Positions 55,263 to 64,000 of a stretch of DNA of 64,000 nt are shown here, piece by piece. Below the pieces are notes generated by a model, which was not told where the DNA came from, ran no database searches, and worked only from the letters and a program-made list of their open reading frames with translations. Position numbers and translations under genes: made by a program. The DNA lies in the NCBI RefSeq assembly GCF_024347415.1, contig NZ_AP025476.1, positions 310,001 through 374,000 on the forward strand, read 5' to 3'. Within the stretch, counting starts at the first letter, position 1. The number at the start of each line of letters is the position of its first letter. Source of the DNA: Vibrio crassostreae. Lineage in GTDB: Bacteria > Pseudomonadota > Gammaproteobacteria > Enterobacterales > Vibrionaceae.

Positions 55263-56002
55263 TGAAGCAACGTGGTTTTACTCTTATAGAAATGATTGTC
55301 ACGATCGTGGTCGTTGGTGTTATTGGATTAGCGATTGCGGGGTTTGTTGAATATGGCATGAAAGGGTATGTTGAGACTATTGACCGACAAAAGGTACAAG
55401 TGAAAGGGCAATTTGTTGTAGAGAAAATGTCGCGAGAGATAAGCCACGCGGTTCCTAACAGTTTTGATTCGAGTATTATGCCTGCTTCGGCTTTTGCTCA
55501 AAAATGTCTCACATTTTATGCTATTAAGTACTCAGGCTTTTATCACCTCGATGAAGCGACAGACGAGCTACATTTTATTATCGGCCAGGACTCTCCAATA
55601 CTTGATGCCGATGACTTTCTAATTATTAACCCAACGAATTACTCTGACTTAGGGGCGGGTTCAACTAAACGGATTTCAGTCTCAGGTTTAGTTTCCACGA
55701 ATAATGTGTTTACCGCGACCTCTGTTAATCTTAGCAGTCAGTCTATTGCTCAACGCCATTATATTTACGATGAGAGTGCTTCGGTGAGTTACTGTTTGGT
55801 GAATGATACCGTTCAGAATCAAGGCCTAATTCAACGCAATGGAGTCACCGTTGCGGATAGTATTAATTATGCTGAAAGTAATTTTCGTTATGAAGAACCA
55901 AGCTTACAACGAGGTGGTGTGATTCACGTCGACCTTGTGCTTGAGCAAAACAGTGAAGTAAGTGTTTACCAACAAGATGTGCAGGTACTCAATGCGCCAT
56001 AG
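55262..56002 (+). CDS. mshO: MSHA minor pilin MshO
   Basis: A 246-aa prepilin-like protein: leader MKQRG, then FTLIEMIVTIVVVGVIGLAIAGFVEYG. PilW/GspJ-like. Its last codons overlap mshP by 11 bases. Confidence 0.9.
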   Translation: MKQRGFTLIEMIVTIVVVGVIGLAIAGFVEYGMKGYVETIDRQKVQVKGQFVVEKMSREISHAVPNSFDSSIMPASAFAQKCLTFYAIKYSGFYHLDEATDELHFIIGQDSPILDADDFLIINPTNYSDLGAGSTKRISVSGLVSTNNVFTATSVNLSSQSIAQRHYIYDESASVSYCLVNDTVQNQGLIQRNGVTVADSINYAESNFRYEEPSLQRGGVIHVDLVLEQNSEVSVYQQDVQVLNAP

Positions 56003-56420
56003 AAAATCATCTCAACAAGGCAGTGTTTTGGTCGTCGCAGTATTTGTTATTGTGGTGATGGGCTTCCTTGCGACTTCTTTAGTACAAGTTCAGTGGTCAA
56101 ATCACGATACATTGACGCGTAAACAGCTTGGAACGCAGGCTTGGCTATTAGCACATTCAGCGAATGAGTGGGCACTCACTCAAGTTTATCCATTAACGGT
56201 GTCGCCTGCGGTTTCAACGAGTGTGAGTACTGTGTGTAGCAACTTAAATGCCAATCAAGTGAGTGGGGGGATGTCGACTATCTGTACCGTCGATCAATTA
56301 ACTTGCAGTCAGATCGGTGTGTTAGATGGTGTTGGCTTTTTTAAGATTGAATCAACAGCCATTTGTGGTTCAGGTATTAACCAAGTACAGCGTATTCAAG
56401 AAGTTTGGGTGAAGGAGTGA
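55992..56420 (+). CDS. mshP: MSHA minor pilin MshP (PilX-like)
   Basis: A 142-aa protein starting MRHRKSSQQGSVLVVAVFVIVVMGFLATSL. The PilX/GspK-type N-terminus lacks the usual Glu5. The ATG at 55992 lies inside mshO; an earlier in-frame frame segment belongs to the mshO overlap. Two Cys pairs are in the C-terminal half. mshQ follows after 2 bases. Confidence 0.87.
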   Translation: MRHRKSSQQGSVLVVAVFVIVVMGFLATSLVQVQWSNHDTLTRKQLGTQAWLLAHSANEWALTQVYPLTVSPAVSTSVSTVCSNLNANQVSGGMSTICTVDQLTCSQIGVLDGVGFFKIESTAICGSGINQVQRIQEVWVKE

Positions 56421-56422
56421 GT

Positions 56423-59400
56423 ATGAAAATTTTGGTTGGTCTATTAAGAACACTTAAAAATTATGTTCATTATGATGTTAACTTTTTGAAGCTAAGTGCA
56501 ATCATGATTGTCTTATGTGGAGCTTCTTTTGTTTCGATAGCTGATGAATTTTCACCTCAACAATGTAATGACCTCAAAAGGCAAGATGGCTTTTCTGTTG
56601 CTTTTATTGTGCCAAACCCAAAGACAGTTACAGTAGTACTTGAGTCAAATAAACCAGATGTTGTCTTATGGTCGAGTGTAGCTAGTAGTGTTGCCAAGAT
56701 AACTGATGAGAGTGTGAGCCCTGGAGAAAGAGTCCTGCTAGTTTACAAACCTATATCTAATAATGGTAAGTATGGACGCTTAATTTACAAGCTTGATACC
56801 GGTGCGGGGTATATACAAAAACAGTCATCTCTAATTTGGATTGATGGGGGGAATGGTACTTTACAAGTTTCGGGAGATACTGTTGTCGTTGAGTGTGCCG
56901 ATGGAGAAGAAGAACCCGACCCGATTCCTGAGTTAGAAGACGTATCTTATGAGTTTGGGTCTATTGAAGGTATGGATTGCACTAATGGTTGTAATTTATT
57001 ATTCCAAAAACAATACGAGAATCCAGTTGTATTCTTAATGTCGACTATTGATCCTGACAATATCGTTGATAGTGTTCCGACAAAGGCGAGTGTTGCAACG
57101 ATTTGGAACTCTAAGAAAGGAGCTACTATTGAGAGCGAGTCGATGCCGGGCACTTCAAAATCCGACCGAATGTCACCTATCTACTATTTTGTTACCGAGC
57201 CAGGGAAATTAAAATTCTATGACTCTAGTGGTCATGCCGTTTATGGCGAGGCTGGCGTCAAAACAACAGACCTAGCTCAGTGTACAAGTGGATGTGATAG
57301 GGCTGATGATTGGGAGGATATTGACTATCAGTTGGGAAGCATTACCGCACCAGTTATCATGGCTCAAGTCCAAGGAAAAGACTCTAAGTGGGCAACTACC
57401 GCAATCCAAAGTGTCAATTCAACAGGCTTTGATTTGTCTCTTGAACGTGGTCGTCAAGGACCTCTCAGTTCTGGCTCTAAAGATATCGCTTATCTAGTTG
57501 TCCCTGAATTTCATGGCAAAGATGAAGGTTTGCAGTCCAATATCGAGTTTTACCAAGGTTCTAGGGATTATGCCCAATCAAACGAATTACCCAAAACAAA
57601 GTCTATCGGCTGGTCATGCGAAAACAATAAAGTGAATTTACATCAGAACTTTTCTAAGTTCGGTGTGATTGTGAATAAGCAAAGTCGAGTAGGCAGTCAT
57701 GGTGGATGGCTTCGTTATTGTAAGCAATTTGAGGAAGGCGGGAAGCCAACTTTTACTTTCGCGTTTGACGAAGATGTAGAGTCTCTTGGTGACCGTAAGC
57801 ACGGCAGAGCTGAGTCTATCGGGTATTTTGCGTTTGAAATTCCTGAGGTTGAGATCCCTGTCAACGTATGTAACCTGTTCCCTGAGCCAATCCAAAGTTG
57901 GACAGGGGGGAATAGTGAGCTAACCGTAACCAATAATTCGGTTCGTTTTTTAGGTTGGTCAGATGATTATATATCTCGATATCTAAATACTAAGTCTGAT
58001 GACTACCAGTTCTATGATGATTCCCCGAGTTTGCGTCATGCAATGCAGCAATACTTAATGTTAGGTTTCGATCATGCGAATTATGACACATTAGATAAAA
58101 TATATAACAACCCTATTTGTGAGGGGCAATACGGTTGCGATCTTGGAAACAATGATTCATTGAATAGTTTGCGTAAAGTCGACGGTGCAAATGTGGTTTC
58201 TGTGCCAACGCAAACACCTAGCGATTCACTTATTTTAAACGCTGGTAATGACAATATAGCCCTTTCATGTGGCGCTGGTTCATCGTTATGTTCATATCAA
58301 GAAAGTGGGCGAAATGTTGAAGTTACTATAGAGAAAAATCTTGCTAGTTTGACGCTTAATAAGTGGGGTTCTGATTATAATGTTGTTCGAGTGAAGCTTA
58401 AGGACGGCATTTATATTTCAAATATAAACATATCAAACGGTAGTGATGTGGAGTTAGTTATCCCTAAGCTCGCTTCAGTAACATTTGGCTCGTTTAAATA
58501 CAGCTCAGGATCGACTCAATTTATTTTTGAGTCAGGAAGTCAACTCAATGTCATTGATGAAATTCGTTTCTCAAATAGAGTTGAAATATCTTCGGAAGAT
58601 GCCTATCCAATAATCTATGCACCAGATGCTAAAGTGATCTTTGAAGGAAGTAACTCGATATTTAAAGGGTTTATTCTTGCGGATTACCTTGAATTAAACC
58701 AATCCTCAGTCGAAGGTGCAGTAACGGCACGAACGACCCAATTTAATTCTAACGTAACTATTAATAAGCCGGACTACACCTGTCCACTTCCTCCACTTCC
58801 AACTGGTTCTCTTGTCGTTACCCCCAAATATTCGCATGTTCTAACTTGTGAGGTCGCTGAAGTTGAGTTTAAAGTCGTAGATGATGATGGCAACGTGATT
58901 AGCACCGTTCAAGATAACTTCATTGCATCACATACACCAAATTCTACTGGAAAGTGGTGTGAAGATGAGAATGGAAACAGTTGCTCTACATATTCGGGGG
59001 ATTACCAAAGTAATTTTGTTAATGGGCAAAAAACTTTGTACTTATCTTCTTCTAAATTAGAGAGTTATGATGTCAGTGGTACTTGGAATGGTGACTTAGA
59101 AGCGGCTGTATCACAAATTAACTTTGTACCTTATAAGTTCGATGTTGATGAACAGTTTGTTGTGGCTGGCAAGGGGTACGAAGTGACGGCAAAGGTATCG
59201 TCTTGTAATTCGCAGGATTCTGCTTTAGCACAAGATTATGTAGGCACCCCTAAAGTTAGTTTAGGCATCGTTCAACCTGCGAACGGAAATGATGCGATAA
59301 CCTTATTAAGTTACACGCCTGATTTTGAGGTGAGTGATAACGGTGAAACAACCGACACACTTTCGATTCAAGAGTCAGGTCAGTTCAAAGTAACGTTGAT

Positions 59401-60883
59401 CGACAGCACTTTTGACTGTAGTGAGATGTCGGGTTGCCCCGAGAGTGGTATTGATAAACTTTCAGGTAGTTTCTTGGTTAATTCTCGTCCTTGGCAATTT
59501 GCGATTTGTACGGACAGTAATTCTGATGGTAACAGCAGCGGTGGGAATGCGTTTGTTGCTGCGGGGGAAGAGTTTGACGTGTTTGCTAAACCAATTCGAT
59601 TCTTAAGCAACGCTAACCCTTCGTGTAACAATAACTTAGTAACACAAAACTATTTGCTGTCCTCTGGTGCTGTCGTTGCAACTCATACTCTGGATACACC
59701 TAGTAATGATGGTGCAGTACTGGGTAGTTTAGAGCCAACGAATCAACTGACACAATCGAGTTCTGATATAGCATCCGCTGATAATGGCTATAAATTTAAA
59801 AACTTAGAATATTCAGAAGCGGGTAGCTTTAACTTCATTGCGACAGAAACTGGGAGTTTTTACGGTTCGATTTTAGGTGGCTTCTCTGGCAGTAAATCGA
59901 TAGGTCGCTTTTATCCTAAATTCTTTGTTCAAGGTACTCCGGAATGGAATGTCGCGAATCAAAACGACATTGCTTATTTGAGTCAACCTTACGACTCAGC
60001 TGTTCATCAAGTGTACCCAATGGCATCAGGTGAAAGCGGTGTCGGCAACGCGCTTAACAATTATCGTTTCTTCCATTCAGACTTACAGGCAGAATTTGGT
60101 GTTCTAGATGATACCGCTATCGATAATAGGTTCTTGCTTGATACCGGAGCTGGCACTTGGTCAACTGATCGTAAGCACTGGTTGTTGAGTGATAGTGCCG
60201 CTGTTCTTGAGCGAGTTACGGATTCTGATAGTGTTAGTCGCAAGGATAATCCCTTTAATACATCGGATACTAACTCTACCGTTACTCATTTCGGTTTAAC
60301 GGTAGACGGTGCTGATCCAGTGTCATTTACTGATTCTGATACTTTGACAGACTCTGTAGAGCTTCTGATTCAGCCTCCAGCTCGTTATGGTCGAATGGCG
60401 CTCGATGATATTGGTGGCAATTCCGGTTCTACTTTAACGATTCCACTTCGTGCTGAGTTTTGGAATGGCAGTGAGTTTGTTGTGAACGAGGATGATGACC
60501 GCAGTACCTTCAATAGGGCTAATACTTGTAAACAAGTTATTTGGCACAGTGAAGGGGTGACAACCACTTTAGCTTCACTTAACGGTAGTGGAAATGTGGA
60601 TGATGGAGAAGAAGAGGTCACAGCAAATCAAAATACGCCAGCAGGTACAGATTCGCCACGTGAACAAGTCCGTTTGTGGTTAAGAATGGATGACTCGGAG
60701 CCAAGTAAGAAGACGGGCGAAAATGACATATCATGTTCTGGTAGCGATCAAGACCAGCCATGGCTGCGTTACAACTGGCGACAGTTGGGGGATGAAGATC
60801 CCTCCACCGTCGTCACATTTGGCATCTATCGTGGTAACGATCGTGTGATCTACCGAGGTGAAAGTGGCTTAACAGGTCAGTAA
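56423..60883 (+). CDS. mshQ: MshQ, giant surface/tip protein of the MSHA pilus locus
   Basis: A 1486-aa secreted protein. Hydrophobic export segment at residues about 24-42. Then two related Cys-containing beta modules (about 170-290 and 290-400) reminiscent of lectin-like sandwiches, a parallel-beta, repeat-like region (about 600-780: VTIEKNLASLTLNKWG..., GFILADYLELNQSSVEGAV), and a long C-terminal part of the DUF6701 type to the end. The ATG at 56423 has GAAGGAG at 56411-56417; an in-frame TTG upstream is not used. Presumed tip adhesin or pilus-associated surface protein; the function is not established by the sequence. Confidence 0.88.
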   Translation: MKILVGLLRTLKNYVHYDVNFLKLSAIMIVLCGASFVSIADEFSPQQCNDLKRQDGFSVAFIVPNPKTVTVVLESNKPDVVLWSSVASSVAKITDESVSPGERVLLVYKPISNNGKYGRLIYKLDTGAGYIQKQSSLIWIDGGNGTLQVSGDTVVVECADGEEEPDPIPELEDVSYEFGSIEGMDCTNGCNLLFQKQYENPVVFLMSTIDPDNIVDSVPTKASVATIWNSKKGATIESESMPGTSKSDRMSPIYYFVTEPGKLKFYDSSGHAVYGEAGVKTTDLAQCTSGCDRADDWEDIDYQLGSITAPVIMAQVQGKDSKWATTAIQSVNSTGFDLSLERGRQGPLSSGSKDIAYLVVPEFHGKDEGLQSNIEFYQGSRDYAQSNELPKTKSIGWSCENNKVNLHQNFSKFGVIVNKQSRVGSHGGWLRYCKQFEEGGKPTFTFAFDEDVESLGDRKHGRAESIGYFAFEIPEVEIPVNVCNLFPEPIQSWTGGNSELTVTNNSVRFLGWSDDYISRYLNTKSDDYQFYDDSPSLRHAMQQYLMLGFDHANYDTLDKIYNNPICEGQYGCDLGNNDSLNSLRKVDGANVVSVPTQTPSDSLILNAGNDNIALSCGAGSSLCSYQESGRNVEVTIEKNLASLTLNKWGSDYNVVRVKLKDGIYISNINISNGSDVELVIPKLASVTFGSFKYSSGSTQFIFESGSQLNVIDEIRFSNRVEISSEDAYPIIYAPDAKVIFEGSNSIFKGFILADYLELNQSSVEGAVTARTTQFNSNVTINKPDYTCPLPPLPTGSLVVTPKYSHVLTCEVAEVEFKVVDDDGNVISTVQDNFIASHTPNSTGKWCEDENGNSCSTYSGDYQSNFVNGQKTLYLSSSKLESYDVSGTWNGDLEAAVSQINFVPYKFDVDEQFVVAGKGYEVTAKVSSCNSQDSALAQDYVGTPKVSLGIVQPANGNDAITLLSYTPDFEVSDNGETTDTLSIQESGQFKVTLIDSTFDCSEMSGCPESGIDKLSGSFLVNSRPWQFAICTDSNSDGNSSGGNAFVAAGEEFDVFAKPIRFLSNANPSCNNNLVTQNYLLSSGAVVATHTLDTPSNDGAVLGSLEPTNQLTQSSSDIASADNGYKFKNLEYSEAGSFNFIATETGSFYGSILGGFSGSKSIGRFYPKFFVQGTPEWNVANQNDIAYLSQPYDSAVHQVYPMASGESGVGNALNNYRFFHSDLQAEFGVLDDTAIDNRFLLDTGAGTWSTDRKHWLLSDSAAVLERVTDSDSVSRKDNPFNTSDTNSTVTHFGLTVDGADPVSFTDSDTLTDSVELLIQPPARYGRMALDDIGGNSGSTLTIPLRAEFWNGSEFVVNEDDDRSTFNRANTCKQVIWHSEGVTTTLASLNGSGNVDDGEEEVTANQNTPAGTDSPREQVRLWLRMDDSEPSKKTGENDISCSGSDQDQPWLRYNWRQLGDEDPSTVVTFGIYRGNDRVIYRGESGLTGQ

Positions 60884-60945
60884 TAATATAATTTTTGCCC
60901 CTTAAGTTAGGAATCTGTAAGAAATTGCGGGTTTCAGTCCATGTT

Positions 60946-60986
60946 TGTACTTCAATGCCTTGCCGTAACAGCAAGGCATTGGTACA
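60946..60986 (+). promoter_or_regulatory. Long hairpin in the mshQ-mreB intergenic region
   Basis: CAATGCCTTGC and GCAAGGCATTG form an 11-bp perfect stem, extended by TGTAC / GTACA outside two bulged bases. No T tract follows, so it is a poor intrinsic terminator. It could stop mshQ transcription with Rho, or act as a structured leader of mreB, whose ATG is 47 bases further on. Confidence 0.65.
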
Positions 60987-61024
60987 TTTAGTGCAATTTT
61001 TGTCTTCTAATTCTTGCAGGATGA

Positions 61025-62077
<1,053 letters not shown>

Positions 62078-62171
62078 TATCTAGTGTTAGGCTCTTTTAT
62101 TATCTAGTTTTATGTAAAGAGCCTAGGACCTTGTCTATAGGATCAAATGTAGCTCTAGGACCAAATATAGA

Positions 62172-63059
62172 ATGAAGCCAATTTTTGGTAGAGGTCCCTC
62201 TCTACAATTGCGCCTGTTTTTTGCTGTAATTTTATCAGCCAGCCTTATGCTGGCTGATAGTCGTTTAGATGCTTTCTCAAATGTTCGCTATCTATTAAAC
62301 AGCATGGTTGCGCCTATTCAATATGCAGCCAACTTACCTCGCACTATGTTCGATGGTGTTTACGATCGCTTTAGCACTCGCAAAGGGTTAATTGAATCCA
62401 ACCATAATATTAAACGAGAAGTCTTGCGTCTTAAGAGCGAGTTGATTCTGCTTGAGCAATATCAAGAGGAAAACAAACGCCTACGTAAGCTGCTAGGATC
62501 TCCGTTTATCCGTGATGAGAAGAAAGTCGTCACAGAAGTTATGGCGGTAGACACTTCACCCTATCGTCATCAAGTCGTGATCGATAAAGGTCAGATTGAT
62601 GGGGTGTACGAAGGTCAACCGGTGATCAACGAAAAAGGCATCGTCGGCCAAGTCGCTTTCGTCGCAGCTCACAACAGTCGTGTTCTACTACTCACCGATG
62701 CAAACAATGCGATTCCCGTGCAGGTTATTCGTAATGACATCCGTGTGATTGCTTCGGGCAATGGCATGATTGACGAGATCCAGCTAGAGCACATTCCAAC
62801 CAGTACTGATATACAGGAAGAAGATCTGTTGGTGACATCGGGTCTTGGTGGGGTGTATCCAGAAGGTTACCCAGTCGCCTATGTTACTGCCGTTGATTAC
62901 GACCCGAAACGAGAATTCGCCGTTATCAAAGCAGAGCCTGTGGTTGAGTTCGACAAGCTCAGATACTTGCTGCTTGTATGGCCTGATGAAAATAAACAGA
63001 TGCAAGCGGATCAATCCAGCATAGAACAAGCATTGTTAGAGGATGAAGATGGCCAATAG
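62172..63059 (+). CDS. mreC: Rod shape-determining protein MreC
   Basis: A 295-aa single-TM protein (about 10-28) with a periplasmic coiled coil (65-100) and the beta-barrel MreC core (VMAVDTSPYRHQVVIDKG ... VTSGLGGVYPEGYPVAYV). Partner of MreB, MreD and the elongation synthases. Overlaps mreD by 11 bases. Confidence 0.96.
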   Translation: MKPIFGRGPSLQLRLFFAVILSASLMLADSRLDAFSNVRYLLNSMVAPIQYAANLPRTMFDGVYDRFSTRKGLIESNHNIKREVLRLKSELILLEQYQEENKRLRKLLGSPFIRDEKKVVTEVMAVDTSPYRHQVVIDKGQIDGVYEGQPVINEKGIVGQVAFVAAHNSRVLLLTDANNAIPVQVIRNDIRVIASGNGMIDEIQLEHIPTSTDIQEEDLLVTSGLGGVYPEGYPVAYVTAVDYDPKREFAVIKAEPVVEFDKLRYLLLVWPDENKQMQADQSSIEQALLEDEDGQ

Positions 63060-63537
63060 CGTTTTAAGAAGCAAGGTCGTAATTGGCTGCTCATTTTTAG
63101 TAGCCCTTATTCTGCAAACGATCCCTTGGCCTGGTAGCTTAGATCTATTTAGACCATCTTGGTTGCTGCTGGTTACGTGTTACTGGGTTTTGGCTCTGCC
63201 ACATCGTGTTAACGTAGGTAGTGCTTTGATTCTAGGCTTATTGTGGGACCTTTTGATCGGTTCTACTCTGGGTATTCGAGGTATGATGATGGCGATAGTG
63301 ATGTACATTATTGCCATGAACTTCCTCGTTATTCGTAACATGGCGCTATGGCAGCAAGCGATGATCATTGCTGCGTTAACGGTGTTGTTTGAGGTATTGA
63401 TCTTCTTTGGTGAATATTTGATCCAAGATGTCGTTTTCAACCCATTATCGCTATGGAGCGCATTGATAAACTGTATACTTTGGCCTTGGATGTTTTTATT
63501 AATGAGACGCGTGCGTCGCCATTGGCATGTGAGGTAG
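63049..63537 (+). CDS. mreD: Rod shape-determining protein MreD
   Basis: A 162-aa polytopic inner-membrane protein with about five TM segments, completing the elongasome core. The start at 63049 (MANSVLRSKV) gives a proper distance from GAGG; an ATG two codons earlier sits on that ribosome site. Followed by maf after 7 bases. Confidence 0.95.
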   Translation: MANSVLRSKVVIGCSFLVALILQTIPWPGSLDLFRPSWLLLVTCYWVLALPHRVNVGSALILGLLWDLLIGSTLGIRGMMMAIVMYIIAMNFLVIRNMALWQQAMIIAALTVLFEVLIFFGEYLIQDVVFNPLSLWSALINCILWPWMFLLMRRVRRHWHVR

Positions 63538-63544
63538 CGTGACG

Positions 63545-64000
63545 ATGGAAAAGAAACATTTAGTTTTGGCATCCGGTTCACCACGCCGCAAAGAATTACT
63601 ATCGCAACTCGGTTATGAGTTCTCTGTCCTTGTAACCGATGTTGAAGAGTGTAAACACGCTCAAGAAACCGCCGAAGAGTATGTTAAGCGACTATCTTTA
63701 GATAAAGCCTTAGCGGCATTGTCTTTATTGAAAGATAACCCTTCTGAAAGGCAGCATGTCGTTCCTAGTTCTGATACTGTAGATAATGGCTCTGAGATAG
63801 TCGTTCTTGGTTCTGATACCGTCGTTGTTAGTCAAGGGCAAGTACTTGAGAAGCCTAGCGATTTTTCTGACTCTAAGCGTATGCTTACTCAGTTAGCGAA
63901 TGAACGTCACCAAGTGATGACGGCGATTTCTGTGGTTTCAGAAGAAAAACAAAGAACAGAAATCATTATTACCGACGTATGGTTTAAACCCCTCAGTGAA
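63545..64000 (+). CDS. maf: Maf-family nucleotide pyrophosphatase (3' end outside window)
   Basis: The first 152 codons of a Maf/YhdE-type protein, which hydrolyses dTTP/UTP-type nucleotides in the family. Motif LASGSPRRKELLSQLG at residues 8-23, VLGSDTVVV near 88, and KRMLTQLANERHQVMTA. Compared with E. coli, residues about 62-85 look like an insertion before the GSDTVV strand. mreBCD-maf order is conserved in gammaproteobacteria. It is open to the window edge. Confidence 0.93.
   Translation, partial: MEKKHLVLASGSPRRKELLSQLGYEFSVLVTDVEECKHAQETAEEYVKRLSLDKALAALSLLKDNPSERQHVVPSSDTVDNGSEIVVLGSDTVVVSQGQVLEKPSDFSDSKRMLTQLANERHQVMTAISVVSEEKQRTEIIITDVWFKPLSE

Overview
The window is a chromosomal segment of a marine Vibrio. 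The 16S sequences look like the Splendidus clade. The gene order metH / lysC / class-V aminotransferase / PglL ligase / uvrA / galU / qstR / ssb / csrD / msh cluster / mreBCD / maf matches the corresponding part of the Vibrio cholerae large chromosome as I remember it. Species assignment is an inference.

Layout. (1) 1-5.6 kb is the right end of an integrated element. It holds a late or lysis block of a prophage (two unknown proteins, an M15 endolysin with two possible starts, a 3-TM holin-like protein, a 43-aa membrane peptide and a 38-aa Lys/Arg-rich peptide), a mutated tRNA-Trp copy, a type II restriction-modification pair (cytosine-N4-type methylase plus PmeII-family endonuclease), a small Cys/His protein, and a tyrosine integrase pointing away from dusA. 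The integrase lies directly against the 5' end of dusA, as in the known dusA-associated integrase family. The junction carries helically phased direct repeats and a LexA-type palindrome. (2) 5.6-12.8 kb is core: dusA, pspG with a sigma-54 promoter, an outer-membrane barrel protein, a small conserved protein and the sulfite-reduction operon cysJIH. (3) 13-24.6 kb holds two tandem rRNA operons: 16S-tRNA-Glu-23S-5S, then 16S-tRNA-Ile-tRNA-Ala-23S-5S-tRNA-Asp, followed by tRNA-Trp. The two operons are nearly identical but differ in a few blocks that change in a base-pair-preserving way. A decayed array of tRNA and terminator copies follows. (4) 25.4-41.2 kb has a cation/proton antiporter divergent from metH with a MetJ operator between them, lysC with a lysine riboswitch, a class-V aminotransferase, a PglL-like O-oligosaccharyltransferase, uvrA (LexA box), galU, qstR and ssb. 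(5) 41.3-60.9 kb is the complete MSHA type IV pilus locus: csrD/mshH, mshI-J-K-L-M-N-E-G-F, then mshB-A-C-D-O-P-Q. (6) 61-64 kb is mreBCD and the start of maf.

How the genes work together. The msh genes encode an inner-membrane alignment complex (MshI/J/K/M/N), the secretin MshL, the extension ATPase MshE with a c-di-GMP-sensing N-domain, the platform MshG, the major pilin MshA, minor pilins (B, C, D, O, P) and the large surface protein MshQ. An intrinsic terminator directly after mshA probably sets the pilin excess over the minor subunits. CysJIH reduces PAPS to sulfide, which feeds sulfur amino acid synthesis together with MetH. LysC makes aspartyl phosphate under lysine control.

I did not find a wholly new multi-gene system. 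The least explained stretch is the dusA-integrated element: its phage type is unidentified, its tRNA-Trp copy is structurally damaged, its methylase gene carries a perfect 28-bp palindrome, and a LexA-type site sits at the integrase/dusA junction.
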